NCBI RefSeq assembly: GCF_003675385.1
Contig: NZ_RCWZ01000004.1
Span: 1,095,671 to 1,159,670 of the forward strand
Source of the DNA: Mucilaginibacter kameinonensis
Lineage (GTDB): Bacteria > Bacteroidota > Bacteroidia > Sphingobacteriales > Sphingobacteriaceae
Reading direction: 5' to 3'
Length of the DNA: 64,000 bases
The notes below the pieces were generated by a model. It ran no database searches. It saw only the letters and a program-made list of their open reading frames with translations, and was not told the DNA's origin. A program made the translations under genes and the position numbers. Of the stretch, positions 25,652 through 34,889 are shown piece by piece. Positions within the stretch are counted from its first letter, which is position 1. Every line of letters begins with the position of its first letter.

Positions 25652-25734
25652 GTCTGAACTCGAATTAAACGAATTAAGAGAATTTGTTTTGCATTCTACC
25701 CATTCATTTAATTCAAAAAATTCGAGTTCTGACA
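25652..25734. repeat. TCTGAACTCGAATT-family palindromic element, copy C2
   Basis: Arms GTCTGAACTCGAATT (25652-25666) and AATTCGAGTTCTGAC (25719-25733) are inverted with one mismatch. Its left half is the complement of the right half of the other copies, so it lies in the opposite orientation. It starts at the base after the upstream stop codon and ends just before a bidirectional terminator. Confidence 0.88.
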
Positions 25735-25740
25735 AAAACA

Positions 25741-25774
25741 AAAGCCCCGTTTCGAAAAATCGAAACGGGGCTTT
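25741..25774. terminator. Bidirectional terminator before clpC
   Basis: A perfect 14-bp stem (AAAGCCCCGTTTCG and its complement) with a 6-base loop serves two converging genes, ending 25 bases from the clpC stop. Confidence 0.92.
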
Positions 25775-25798
25775 GATATTATTTATAGGATTACAAAA

Positions 25799-28333
25799 TT
25801 ACTTTTGTTCTTCCTGTTCTGGCTTTTTGCTTTCGCCTTTCCTGTCGGAGATTTTGATTTCCTTGGTTTCGGTATCAAAATCAACTACCATTACATCACC
25901 TTCGGCTAATTCACCTTTAAGGATCTCTTCGGCAATTGGATCTTCCAGGTATTTCTGGATGGCGCGTTTAAGTGGCCTTGCACCAAATTGCGAATCGTAA
26001 CCTTTATCGGCAATGAAATCTTTAGCTGCTTCGGTAAGCTCAATTTTGAAACCTAAGCCATTTACACGGCTAAACAGGTAAGCAAGCTCGATATCGATGA
26101 TCTTGAAGATCTCTTCTTTACCTAATGAGTTAAATACGATAACATCATCAATACGGTTCAGGAATTCAGGTGCAAAAGCACGTTTCAAAGCATTCTCGAT
26201 AACACCGCGTGAGTGGCTTTCGGCCTGTAAAGTTTTAGCGTTGGTACTGAAACCTACACCCTGACCAAAGTCTTTCAACTGACGGGCACCAATGTTTGAT
26301 GTCATGATAATGATAGTATTCCTGAAATCAACCTTACGGCCCAATGAATCGGTAAGCTGACCTTCATCCAATACCTGTAACAGGATATTGAATACATCAG
26401 GGTGAGCTTTTTCGATCTCATCCAATAAAACTACCGCATATGGTTTACGACGTACTTTTTCGGTTAACTGACCACCTTCTTCATAACCTACGTAGCCCGG
26501 AGGCGCACCTACTAAACGAGATACCGCGAATTTCTCCATGTACTCGCTCATGTCAATCTGGATCAGCGCATCTTCAGTATCAAACATAAAGCGGGCAAGC
26601 TCTTTGGCAAGCTCGGTTTTACCAACACCTGTAGGACCTAAGAATATGAATGAACCAATTGGCTTTTTAGGATCTTTCAAACCTGCACGTGTACGTTGTA
26701 TAGCACGGGTCAGTTTTTTGATAGCTTCATCCTGACCAATGATCTTGCTGGCAACAGTATCGCTCATATGCAACAGTTTTTGGCTGTCGGCCTGACCAAC
26801 ACGTTGTACCGGGATACCGGTCATCATTGAAACCACTTCGGCAACATTATCTTCGGTTACGGTGTAACGTTTAGATTTTGTTTCGGCTTCCCAAACAGCT
26901 TTTGCCTGGTCAAGCTCAACTAAAAGGTTTTTCTCAGTATCGCGCAGTTGTGCAGCTTCTTCATATTTCTGGCTGCGAACAACTTTGTTTTTCTCAATCT
27001 TGATCTGCTCAATCTTTTGCTCAATATCCAGGATGTTTTGAGGCACGTGGATGTTGGTTAAGTGAACACGTGAACCTGCTTCGTCAAGCGCATCAATAGC
27101 TTTATCTGGCAAAAACCTGTCGGTGATGTACCGGGTAGTTAAGTTAACGCAAGCGTTGATTGCTTCAGGAGTATAAGTAACACCGTGGTGCTCTTCATAT
27201 TTATCCTTAATGCGGTTCAGTATCTCAATAGTTTCAGTCGGTGTAGCCGGCTCAACCATTACTTTTTGGAAACGACGGTCCAAAGCGCCATCTTTTTCAA
27301 TGTACTGGCGATATTCATCTAAAGTGGTTGCGCCAATGCATTGTATCTCTCCCCTCGCCAAAGCTGGTTTAAACATATTTGACGCGTCAAGCGAACCTGA
27401 AGCACCACCAGCACCTACTATAGTATGGATCTCGTCAATAAATAAAATTACATCAGGTGATTTTTCCAGTTCGTTCATTACCGCCTTCATACGCTCTTCA
27501 AACTGGCCACGGTATTTGGTACCTGCAACCAATGAGGCTAAATCAAGTGTAACTACACGCTTATTGAACAATACACGTGATACTTTGCGCTGAACAATGC
27601 GCAATGCAAGACCTTCGGCAATGGCCGATTTACCTACACCCGGCTCACCTATTAATATAGGGTTGTTCTTTTTACGGCGCGATAGAATTTGTGATACCCT
27701 TTCGATCTCTTTTTCACGACCAACAATTGGATCCAACTTGCCATCTTCGGCGGCACGGGTTAAATCGCGGCCAAAGTTGTCAAGCACCGGCGTTTTTGAT
27801 TTAATGTCAGATACTTTTTTAGGCTGACTAAATGACTCTTCTTCCTTAAAGTCATCGTCGCCACCTGTAGGTGATCCCGGCATTTCGTCAGTAACATCGT
27901 TTTTATGTGATTCAACTTCGCCTTTAAATACTTCGTAGTTCACGTTGAACTGTACAAGTATTTGAGAGGCAATGTTGTCTTCATCGCGAAGAATAGACAG
28001 CAGCAGGTGCTCTGTACCAATCACATCGCTTTTAAATATTTTGGCTTCCAGATAAGTTATCTTCAATACTTTCTCGGCCTGTTTTGTTAACGGGATGCTG
28101 CCGATATGTACGTTTGTTCCAATAGTTCCCTTTACTGCATCCTCAACGGCGCGGCGAAGTTTTGCGGTATCAACGTTCAATCCTTTCAGCAATTTAATTG
28201 CTACACCATCCCCATCGCGGATAAGCCCCAGCAAAAGATGTTCAGTACCTATATAGTCATGCCCAAGACGTAATGCCTCTTCCCTGCTATATTGAATAAC
28301 ATCTTTTACCCTCGGCGAAAATTTAGCTTCCAT
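25799..28333 (-). CDS. clpC: ATP-dependent Clp protease ATP-binding subunit ClpC
   Basis: The 844-residue protein shows the full ClpC order: two N-terminal repeats (about 1-145), first AAA+ domain with Walker A GEPGVGKSAIAEGLA and Walker B VILFIDEIHTI, a UVR-type middle segment (YEEAAQLRDTEKNL), second AAA+ domain with GPTGVGKTELAKELA and AVVLLDEIEKAHPDV, and the C-terminal ClpB D2-small domain. It unfolds substrates for the ClpP peptidase in the cytosol. It is a single-gene unit with a long upstream gap and a GAAAGG sequence just before the start codon. Confidence 0.97.
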   Translation of the reverse strand: MEAKFSPRVKDVIQYSREEALRLGHDYIGTEHLLLGLIRDGDGVAIKLLKGLNVDTAKLRRAVEDAVKGTIGTNVHIGSIPLTKQAEKVLKITYLEAKIFKSDVIGTEHLLLSILRDEDNIASQILVQFNVNYEVFKGEVESHKNDVTDEMPGSPTGGDDDFKEEESFSQPKKVSDIKSKTPVLDNFGRDLTRAAEDGKLDPIVGREKEIERVSQILSRRKKNNPILIGEPGVGKSAIAEGLALRIVQRKVSRVLFNKRVVTLDLASLVAGTKYRGQFEERMKAVMNELEKSPDVILFIDEIHTIVGAGGASGSLDASNMFKPALARGEIQCIGATTLDEYRQYIEKDGALDRRFQKVMVEPATPTETIEILNRIKDKYEEHHGVTYTPEAINACVNLTTRYITDRFLPDKAIDALDEAGSRVHLTNIHVPQNILDIEQKIEQIKIEKNKVVRSQKYEEAAQLRDTEKNLLVELDQAKAVWEAETKSKRYTVTEDNVAEVVSMMTGIPVQRVGQADSQKLLHMSDTVASKIIGQDEAIKKLTRAIQRTRAGLKDPKKPIGSFIFLGPTGVGKTELAKELARFMFDTEDALIQIDMSEYMEKFAVSRLVGAPPGYVGYEEGGQLTEKVRRKPYAVVLLDEIEKAHPDVFNILLQVLDEGQLTDSLGRKVDFRNTIIIMTSNIGARQLKDFGQGVGFSTNAKTLQAESHSRGVIENALKRAFAPEFLNRIDDVIVFNSLGKEEIFKIIDIELAYLFSRVNGLGFKIELTEAAKDFIADKGYDSQFGARPLKRAIQKYLEDPIAEEILKGELAEGDVMVVDFDTETKEIKISDRKGESKKPEQEEQK

Positions 28334-28858
28334 ATATACCTTTCTAATTATTGAACGCCCTAATGTATAAATTATGTCTTTATAAATTACGACGCCTGTT
28401 TTACTTTCATCAACAATATTGCCAACATTTAAAGCTTTGCAGAAACAGACATTGTTATGATACGCAATGTATCAAAGATTAGTGCCAATCAACAGTTTTT
28501 ACCTCAAAAGCCCACTGCTAAGTGTTTTTTTTACAATATACGAACGAAACTTACCTGTTTGATATAAATATCCTAAAAAAGTTTAAACAAATTTCAAATA
28601 TTTAATAACATTTCCACCAATTACGGCATTTCGTCATAAACATGACAATTAGGCATTAGCCTTGTAATTATCGTCATATATACTATATACGGTGAATGCC
28701 CGGCGAGGGTTGTGTAACTTCGTTTAAGGTTCAATTAAATTTAAATTAACATTATAACTCAAAAATCAGCCTAAAATTACTACTCCTAAACATTAATCTG
28801 CGACTGCCGTTTCATCTATTTTATCCATATTTGAATTTCTATTTATTGATCAATTATA
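28334..28858. other. Intergenic region between divergent clpC and ettA
   Basis: This 525-base AT-rich divergent gap carries the promoters of both genes. Only a short GATAC/GTATC dyad near 28457 and runs of T near 28527 stand out. No complete TTG-TAnnTTTG promoter, small gene or structured RNA could be supported. Confidence 0.4.
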
Positions 28859-30541
28859 ATGGCAGACGAAAAGATAATTTTTTCAATGGCCGGGGTTAGC
28901 AAAGTTTATCCCCCGCAAAAAACAGTATTAAAAAACATATACCTGTCGTTTTTTTACGGCGCAAAAATTGGCGTTATCGGCTTAAATGGTTCTGGTAAAT
29001 CGTCATTGCTTAAAATTATTGCAGGCATTGATAAAACCAATATAGGCGAAGTTGTTTTTTCTCCGGGCTACACCGTTGGCTATCTGAGCCAGGAACCGGA
29101 ACTTGATCCTGAAAAAACTGTACGTGAGATAGTTGAAGAGGGTGTTGCCGAAACCACCGCCTTACTGAAAGAGTACGAAGAGATCAACGAGAAATTCGGT
29201 CTTCCGGAGTATTACGAAGATGCCGACGCCATGGAAAAACTCATGAACCGCCAGGGCGAATTGCAGGATAAAATTGATGCTGTAAATGCATGGGAACTGG
29301 ATAGCAAACTGGAACGCGCAATGGATGCCCTTCGTTGCCCTGAGCCTGACACCAAAATTTCGGTATTATCGGGTGGCGAGCGTCGTCGTGTGGCTTTGTG
29401 CCGCCTTTTATTAAAAGAACCGGATGTTTTATTGCTTGATGAGCCAACCAACCACCTGGACGCCGAATCTATTGATTGGCTGGAACAACATTTACAACAA
29501 TATAAAGGAACAGTTATCGCTGTAACGCACGACAGGTATTTTCTTGACAATGTTGCAGGCTGGATCCTGGAACTTGACCGTGGAGAAGGTATCCCATGGA
29601 AAGGAAATTATTCCTCATGGCTGGATCAGAAAGCCAAACGTTTGGCGCAGGAAGAAAAGAGCGAGAGCAAACGCCAGAAAACCCTTGAACGCGAGCTGGA
29701 ATGGGTACGCATGGGCCCGAAAGGCCGTCATGCCAAATCAAAAGCTCGTTTAGGCAATTACGAAAAACTGGCTTCCGAAGAAACCAAAGAACGCGAAGAA
29801 AAACTGGAGCTGTTTATTCCGCCGGGGCCGCGCTTGGGTAACGTGGTAATTGAAGCCAATAACGTAAGCAAATCATACGGCGATAAACTATTGTTCGATA
29901 ACCTGAGCTTTTCATTGCCTCCGGCCGGTATTGTTGGCATCATCGGCCCTAACGGTGCCGGTAAAACCACGCTGTTCCGTTTAATCACCGGGCAGGATCA
30001 GCCGGATGCTGGTACCTTCCGTGTTGGTGAAACCGTAGCTTTGGGTTATGTAGACCAGATGCACGACGACCTTGACCCTAACAAATCTGTTTGGGAAAAC
30101 GTAACCGGCGGCCTGGAAACCATTATGGTAGGTAACCGTCCGTTAAATTCAAGGGCTTATGTATCCAAGTTTAACTTTAACGGTGCCGATCAGCAGAAAA
30201 AAGTGGGTGTACTATCGGGCGGTGAGCGTAACCGTGTTCACTTGTCCATTACCCTCAAAAAAGGATCAAACGTATTGTTGCTGGATGAGCCTACCAACGA
30301 TATCGACGTAAATACTTTACGCGCGTTGGAAGAGGCCCTGGAAAACTTTGGCGGCTGCGCCGTAGTGATCAGCCACGACCGCTGGTTCCTTGATCGTATC
30401 TGTACGCACATCCTGGCCTTTGAAGGTAACTCACAGGTTTACTTCTTTGAAGGTAACTATTCTGATTACGAAGAAAACCGCAAAAAACGCTTAGGTGATG
30501 TTGCTCCGAAAAGGATCAAGTATAAGAAGTTGACGGCGTAA
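28859..30541 (+). CDS. ettA: Energy-dependent translational throttle protein EttA (ABC-F)
   Basis: The 560-residue protein has two ABC ATPase domains without membrane segments. Domain 1 has GLNGSGKSSLLKIIAG, LSGGERRRVALCRLL and LLLDEPTNHLD; domain 2 has GPNGAGKTTLFRLITG, LSGGERNRVHLSITL and LLLDEPTNDID. The linker (ESKRQKTLERELEWVRMGPK) is typical of EttA. EttA binds the ribosomal E site and gates early elongation according to energy state. Length and start (MADEKIIFSMAGVSK) match the family. A palindromic repeat and a terminator follow. Confidence 0.96.
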   Translation: MADEKIIFSMAGVSKVYPPQKTVLKNIYLSFFYGAKIGVIGLNGSGKSSLLKIIAGIDKTNIGEVVFSPGYTVGYLSQEPELDPEKTVREIVEEGVAETTALLKEYEEINEKFGLPEYYEDADAMEKLMNRQGELQDKIDAVNAWELDSKLERAMDALRCPEPDTKISVLSGGERRRVALCRLLLKEPDVLLLDEPTNHLDAESIDWLEQHLQQYKGTVIAVTHDRYFLDNVAGWILELDRGEGIPWKGNYSSWLDQKAKRLAQEEKSESKRQKTLERELEWVRMGPKGRHAKSKARLGNYEKLASEETKEREEKLELFIPPGPRLGNVVIEANNVSKSYGDKLLFDNLSFSLPPAGIVGIIGPNGAGKTTLFRLITGQDQPDAGTFRVGETVALGYVDQMHDDLDPNKSVWENVTGGLETIMVGNRPLNSRAYVSKFNFNGADQQKKVGVLSGGERNRVHLSITLKKGSNVLLLDEPTNDIDVNTLRALEEALENFGGCAVVISHDRWFLDRICTHILAFEGNSQVYFFEGNYSDYEENRKKRLGDVAPKRIKYKKLTA

Positions 30542-30555
30542 GGCTTTCAGAAAAA

Positions 30556-30647
30556 ATGTCATTGCGAGCGAAGCGTGGCAATCGCAAGGAAGTAAAGCCA
30601 CTCTGTATAGCATGCGATTGCTTCGTCGTTCCTCCTCGCAATGACAT
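30556..30647. repeat. TCATTGCGAG-family palindromic element, copy 2
   Basis: Perfect 13-bp outer arms (ATGTCATTGCGAG at 30556-30568 and complement at 30635-30647) enclose the inner GCAATCGCA/TGCGATTGC pair. It shares CTGTATAGCATGCGATTGCT with the copy at 15799. It lies 14 bases after the ettA stop and just before a bidirectional terminator. Confidence 0.9.
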
Positions 30648-30662
30648 ATGGTTGTAAAAGAA

Positions 30663-30690
30663 ATGCCACCCAAACCGGGTGGCATTTTTT
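30663..30690. terminator. Bidirectional terminator between ettA and the SDR gene
   Basis: A perfect 9-bp stem (ATGCCACCC at 30663-30671, GGGTGGCAT at 30677-30685) is followed by T6 on the plus strand and an A/T-rich flank on the other. Confidence 0.85.
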
Positions 30691-30708
30691 ATATCAATTA
30701 AGTATATC

Positions 30709-31518
30709 TTACTTTATCCCGTAATGATCATTCATCAGTTTCTCGAACAAACCACCCGGTAATATCGCTTTAAGCGTAGGCACAATGGTTTGACCAACTT
30801 GCCCAACCAGGTAACGGTGTTTAGGGCTTGACGATGCTACTATCGAAACCAGCTTTTTGGCTAACGACTCCGGACTTGGGGCAATGCTTTCGTCTTTTTC
30901 CATGGCAGCAACTGCAGCGTTGTATTCGGTTTCCAGCTTATCGTTTTTGATAGGGAATTTAACTTTCGCGCGGTTCTGGCTAAAGTCCGATTTAAAGTCG
31001 CCCGGGTTAAGCAGGGTTACTTTAACACCAGTGTTACGTAGTTCCATCCTTAAGCTTTGTGAATAACCTTCAATTGCATATTTTGAAGCGCTGTACATGC
31101 CCTGGTAAGGCAAACCGAATAAGCCGGCCAACGAGCTGATGTTTACGATAAGGCCTTGACCTTTTTCGATCATCGTAGGTAATACCGCAGAACTAACACG
31201 GATCACGCCGAAAAAGTTAACCTCAAACTGTTGCTTGGCGCTTTCAACAGGCATAGCATAAGCCGGACCAGTTACGCCGTTACCAGCATTGTTCACCAGT
31301 ACATCAATTTTACCCTCTGCCTTAATAATAGTATCTATTGCTGCCTTTACCGAAGCATCGTCGGTAACATCAAGTTGAACAGGTTTAAATGATACGGATT
31401 TCATACGGTCGAGATTACGCGATGAACCGTAAACCGTATGGCCGGCCGCCTGCAGTGCATTAGCACAAGCTAAGCCAATACCAGAAGATGCTCCTGTTAC
31501 TAATATTACCTTTTTCAT
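30709..31518 (-). CDS. Short-chain dehydrogenase/reductase (SDR)
   Basis: The 269-residue protein is a classical SDR: cofactor motif TGASSGIGLACANALQ, NNAGNG, catalytic Ser in NISSLAGLFG and the YSASK motif. It is an NAD(P)-dependent oxidoreductase in the cytosol; the substrate cannot be told from the sequence. It stands alone between a shared terminator and a 328-base gap containing a palindromic repeat. Confidence 0.9.
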   Translation of the reverse strand: MKKVILVTGASSGIGLACANALQAAGHTVYGSSRNLDRMKSVSFKPVQLDVTDDASVKAAIDTIIKAEGKIDVLVNNAGNGVTGPAYAMPVESAKQQFEVNFFGVIRVSSAVLPTMIEKGQGLIVNISSLAGLFGLPYQGMYSASKYAIEGYSQSLRMELRNTGVKVTLLNPGDFKSDFSQNRAKVKFPIKNDKLETEYNAAVAAMEKDESIAPSPESLAKKLVSIVASSSPKHRYLVGQVGQTIVPTLKAILPGGLFEKLMNDHYGIK

Positions 31519-31846
31519 TGTTTGTAAGGGTGAGTTGTTTGTTTGATTGTTTATTGGTTTGTTGATGCCGTTTTCCGGCAGCGTAAAGATGTGAATTTAT
31601 AATGCAGCAAAACAAGCAGATAAATTAAAATTAATGTTACCTGTATAAAAAATTCATGAGGATTGGATGGAAATTGATAACATCGGCCTGTCAGTCTGAG
31701 CCTGTCGAAGACTCGCGCGCAGAGGCCTACCCACCATGCTTCGACGAGCTCAGCATGACACCTCTTTTAAACTGTGTCTGAATCTTCACCCCGGCGCACA
31801 GTCACCCTCAGCCCTATCGAAATCACAACCTGTTAAATATTTTCCC
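31519..31846. other. Intergenic region between the SDR and MFS genes
   Basis: The 328-base gap carries the SDR promoter, a small GCCG/CGGC hairpin near 31573-31580, and one CTGAGC/TTCGAC palindromic repeat at 31689-31760. No small gene was found. Confidence 0.5.
31689..31760. repeat. CTGAGC/TTCGAC-type intergenic palindrome
   Basis: Arms of 22 bases are inverted: TGTCAGTCTGAGCCTGTCGA... from 31689 and the complement of TGTCATGCTGAGCTCGTCGA... ending at 31760, with about five mismatches. Similar elements occur between genes in many bacteria. It is distinct from the TCATTGCGAG and TCTGAACTCGAATT families here. Confidence 0.75.
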
Positions 31847-33169
31847 TTACGCTTCCTTGATTCCCTCTTCGCCTGGCGCATGGATCTGCTGCAGGGATAA
31901 TGGGATCAGTTTTTTAGTTTTAAGGTAAGTAATGCCAACGATAAGCATGGTCATACTGCCGCCAAAAATTACCGACGGAACAGTGCCCAGTAATTGAGCC
32001 GCCGTACCCGATTCAAATGCGCCAATTTCATTTGATGACCCGATGAACATCTGGTTTACTGCCGATACCCTGCCACGCATATGGTCAGGAGTTAAAAGCT
32101 GCATCAGCGTACCACGGATGATTACACTGATGCTATCAAAAGCACCTTCGGTAAAAATGAATACCAGCGACAAGTAAAAATTTGTTGATAAACCGAAACA
32201 TAAAATTGACAGGCCGAAACCGGTTACGGCAATAAGCAGGTTACGCCACGGCTTACCCATTGGCGAAAAACGCGTCATGACCAGCATGGTAAGTACCGCA
32301 CCCAATGATGACATGGCCCTCATGACACCCAACCCCTCTGCACCTACCTTTAATATCTCGTTGGCAAAAACCGGTAACAAAGCAACCGCGCCGCCAAAAA
32401 ATACCGAAAACAGGTCAAGACTCATAGCGCCTATCATCATTTTATTACTAAACACAAAATGGATCCCCTCCGAAAGGCTTTTCCAGATACTTTCTTTAGG
32501 AACATATTGTGCAGGATATTTTCTGAGCATGAAAACCAATACCAATGATACCAGCAGCAAAAACAAAATACAGCCAAAAACAGCCGTAATACCTGTTAAA
32601 CCGGGCACTATCTTATCAGCATAACCATATATCAAACCACCCGCGGCCGGACCTAAAATAGATGCCACCTGCCAGCTGCTGCTACTCCAGGTACTACCAT
32701 TAGGGTATAATTCTTTAGGGATACTGTTAGCATAAATGGTAAATGTAGCCGGGCCATAAAAAGCGCGGGCCACACCATTGCAAAATATCATGCTATACAT
32801 GATGGGCACTATCCAGGCTGCATGAATAATATTGCCCATGCTTTTTAGCGTAACAGTAAACATCACCAGGGATGTAAGTAAAACGCCGCTAAAGATCAGC
32901 AAAAGCATTTTTCGCTTTTCTGATTTATCGGCAATATAGCCGCCGTACAAAGCAATACCGATAGCCGGAATAGCCTCGCACAAGCCAATATAGCCAAGCG
33001 CTATTTTACTATGAGTAATGCTGTAGATGTAAAAGCCGAGGACTACGGCCTGCATGGAATATGCAAAGGTGAAACAAAAACGCATGCCTATGTAAGATCT
33101 GAAATCTTTATAACGCAATGCTGCAAAGGAGTCTACTTTCTGGGGTTTACTATCGCCTTCTTCGGTCAC
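31847..33169 (-). CDS. MFS transporter (EntS-like, MFS_3 type)
   Basis: The 440-residue protein has about twelve hydrophobic helices and the loop 2-3 signature GGYIADKSEKRKMLL of the major facilitator superfamily. The N-terminal FAALRYKDFRSYIGMRF is typical of the EntS/antibiotic-exporter-like branch common in Bacteroidota. It is an inner-membrane exporter with unknown substrate. Translation starts at a GTG (33169-33167); no nearby in-frame ATG fits better. A perfect -7 box lies 26 bases upstream. Confidence 0.87.
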   Translation of the reverse strand: MTEEGDSKPQKVDSFAALRYKDFRSYIGMRFCFTFAYSMQAVVLGFYIYSITHSKIALGYIGLCEAIPAIGIALYGGYIADKSEKRKMLLLIFSGVLLTSLVMFTVTLKSMGNIIHAAWIVPIMYSMIFCNGVARAFYGPATFTIYANSIPKELYPNGSTWSSSSWQVASILGPAAGGLIYGYADKIVPGLTGITAVFGCILFLLLVSLVLVFMLRKYPAQYVPKESIWKSLSEGIHFVFSNKMMIGAMSLDLFSVFFGGAVALLPVFANEILKVGAEGLGVMRAMSSLGAVLTMLVMTRFSPMGKPWRNLLIAVTGFGLSILCFGLSTNFYLSLVFIFTEGAFDSISVIIRGTLMQLLTPDHMRGRVSAVNQMFIGSSNEIGAFESGTAAQLLGTVPSVIFGGSMTMLIVGITYLKTKKLIPLSLQQIHAPGEEGIKEA

Positions 33170-33194
33170 TTGTATAGTTTTTTATGATGTGCCG

Positions 33195-33202
33195 CAAAGG
33201 TA
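33195..33202 (-). promoter_or_regulatory. Candidate -7 box for the MFS gene
   Basis: TACCTTTG on the minus strand is an exact match to TAnnTTTG, 26 bases before the GTG start. No good -33 element is seen. Confidence 0.45.
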
Positions 33203-33213
33203 GATATTTTTTT

Positions 33214-33387
33214 GAACCTTGATTAGCAGGATTAAAGGATGAGCTTGAGATGAAGACCGTCTGAACTTGAATTTGGGGGAATTAAGGAATGAACAGAAAA
33301 CTAATCAGATTCAATAAATTCTTTAATTCGTTTAATTCGAGTTCAGACAACATCATGGTCATCCTCTAATCCTAATAATCATGGTTC
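33214..33387. repeat. GAACCnTGATT-family palindromic element (D1) containing a nested C3 element
   Basis: The 29-base left arm (GAACCTTGATTAGCAGGATT..., 33214-33242) is inverted relative to the right arm at 33359-33387, whose complement begins GAACCATGATTATTAGGATT, with only a few mismatches. The interval between the arms holds a complete TCTGAACTCGAATT-family element. The same arm sequence recurs at 50674-50836. Confidence 0.8.
33259..33350. repeat. TCTGAACTCGAATT-family palindromic element, copy C3
   Basis: Arms GTCTGAACTTGAATT (33259-33273) and AATTCGAGTTCAGAC (33334-33348) are inverted with one mismatch. Its right half is nearly identical to that of the copy at 42752. It lies between the arms of a second palindromic element. 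Confidence 0.88.
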
Positions 33388-33393
33388 AGGTGT

Positions 33394-34773
33394 TTACAAC
33401 CCGTGCTGATCAATCAGGTAAATTAATGCTGCCATACCAGCCGCGCCAAGTTCAAGCTCGCGCTTGTTTACGTTTTCGAAAACATCTTTGGCGGTATGGT
33501 GCAGGTCAAAATAACGTTGCGAATCCGGGCGGAAGCCAATCAGCACCACGCCTGGCAAAGTTTCCTTCATCGGCTCAATATCGGTACCGGCACCACCTAT
33601 GGTCAATTTGTCAACATCATAAGGCTCCAGAATTGATTTAAAGTTATCATTCACCTTTTTGATAAAATCTTTCGATACATCGGCAAAGCTGAAACCGCGG
33701 GGAGTAAAACCACCTTCGTCGGTTTCAATAGCCGCTATATGCTGCTCCTTGTTTTGGGCAGCCAGTTCGGCATATTTAGAGCCGCCTTTATGGCCGTTCT
33801 CTTCATTCATGAAAAGCACAGCGCGTACCGAATTTTTAGGTTTGTATCCTACAGTTTTAAAAATCCTCAGTACTTCAACAGACTGCATTACACCAGTACC
33901 ATCGTCATGCGCTCCTTCGGCCAAATCCCATGAATCCAGGTGACCGCCAACGGTGATAAATTTGTTCGGATTTTCGGATCCGGTTATCTCGCCAATAACG
34001 TTGTATGATTTCACATCGGGCAATAGCTCACAGTTTTGTTTAAAGTAAAATTTTGCCGCAGGGAATTTTCTCAGTTTAAGCATAGCGCTCAATTTATTCG
34101 CCGCCTTGGTTGAGATAGCCGCCGCCGGAATTATTTTACTGCCCGGGGTAGCAAGTGTAGCGCCGGTATGCGGATAATCGTCAATAATTTCGGTAAGGGA
34201 GCGTACTATTACACCGGCCGCACCAAGTTTGGCAGCAACAGCAGGCCCCATAAAGCGCTGATCGCCGGCGGTACCATAGGCCATACCTGTTTCAATAAAA
34301 CGAGGATCAAAAGCACGATTAAAGAAAACTATTTTTCCCTTTACCACATTTTCGCCAAGGGATTCAAGCTCTTTGATACTTTTAACTTCTATAACATTGG
34401 CAGTGATGCCTGCTTTTGGTGTAGCAATGCTCATCCCCAAGGCAACAATTGGAACCGGGATGCGGGTTTTACCGTCAATAATTGCGGCCTCCTCTTTTGC
34501 TCCGCGTACCCAGTGTGGCACCATTACTTCCTGCAGGTAAACTTTGTCAAAGCCGTAGCTATCCATCAGTTTTTTACTCCAGTCAACGGCTTTTTGCGCA
34601 TTGTCCGAACCACTTATACGCTGGCCAATATTTTTACACAGGTAATGCAGGTTTTCATAACACTGGCCATTAACCAGTGCCTCGTCATACATTTTGCGGA
34701 TAGCTAATGAATCCTGTGCTTTTACTTGTGCGCACAGTAACACGGCAGAAAATAGAAAGGAAAATTTCTTCAT
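33394..34773 (-). CDS. Secreted M28 family metallopeptidase (carboxypeptidase Q-like)
   Basis: The 459-residue protein has a signal peptide (MKKFSFLFSAVLLCAQVKAQ), a PA-like insert (about 120-240) and the M28 dizinc catalytic region: GGHLDSWDLAEGAHDDGTGV with the His and bridging Asp, and FMNEENGHKGGSKYAE with the catalytic and metal-binding Glu. It is probably periplasmic and removes residues from peptides. Length suits the carboxypeptidase Q-like branch. A -7 box stands 24 bases upstream of the start. Confidence 0.9.
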   Translation of the reverse strand: MKKFSFLFSAVLLCAQVKAQDSLAIRKMYDEALVNGQCYENLHYLCKNIGQRISGSDNAQKAVDWSKKLMDSYGFDKVYLQEVMVPHWVRGAKEEAAIIDGKTRIPVPIVALGMSIATPKAGITANVIEVKSIKELESLGENVVKGKIVFFNRAFDPRFIETGMAYGTAGDQRFMGPAVAAKLGAAGVIVRSLTEIIDDYPHTGATLATPGSKIIPAAAISTKAANKLSAMLKLRKFPAAKFYFKQNCELLPDVKSYNVIGEITGSENPNKFITVGGHLDSWDLAEGAHDDGTGVMQSVEVLRIFKTVGYKPKNSVRAVLFMNEENGHKGGSKYAELAAQNKEQHIAAIETDEGGFTPRGFSFADVSKDFIKKVNDNFKSILEPYDVDKLTIGGAGTDIEPMKETLPGVVLIGFRPDSQRYFDLHHTAKDVFENVNKRELELGAAGMAALIYLIDQHGL

Positions 34774-34796
34774 ATAAATAGCGGGATCAGTTTCAA

Positions 34797-34804
34797 CAAA
34801 TATA
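34797..34804 (-). promoter_or_regulatory. Candidate -7 box for the M28 peptidase gene
   Basis: TATATTTG on the minus strand matches TAnnTTTG, 24 bases upstream of the ATG; no clear -33 partner. Confidence 0.4.
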
Positions 34805-34889
34805 TTATTTGAGCGCTAAAGGACGAACCTGTAATAAAAGAAATTGACCGCCATAAAAAGTGCGCTTACCTCACTTGCAAACTACCAAT

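Noticed and set aside
25799..28333. ClpB rather than ClpC
   Set aside because: The protein lacks the long ClpB middle coiled coil and has a UVR-type segment, as in ClpC.
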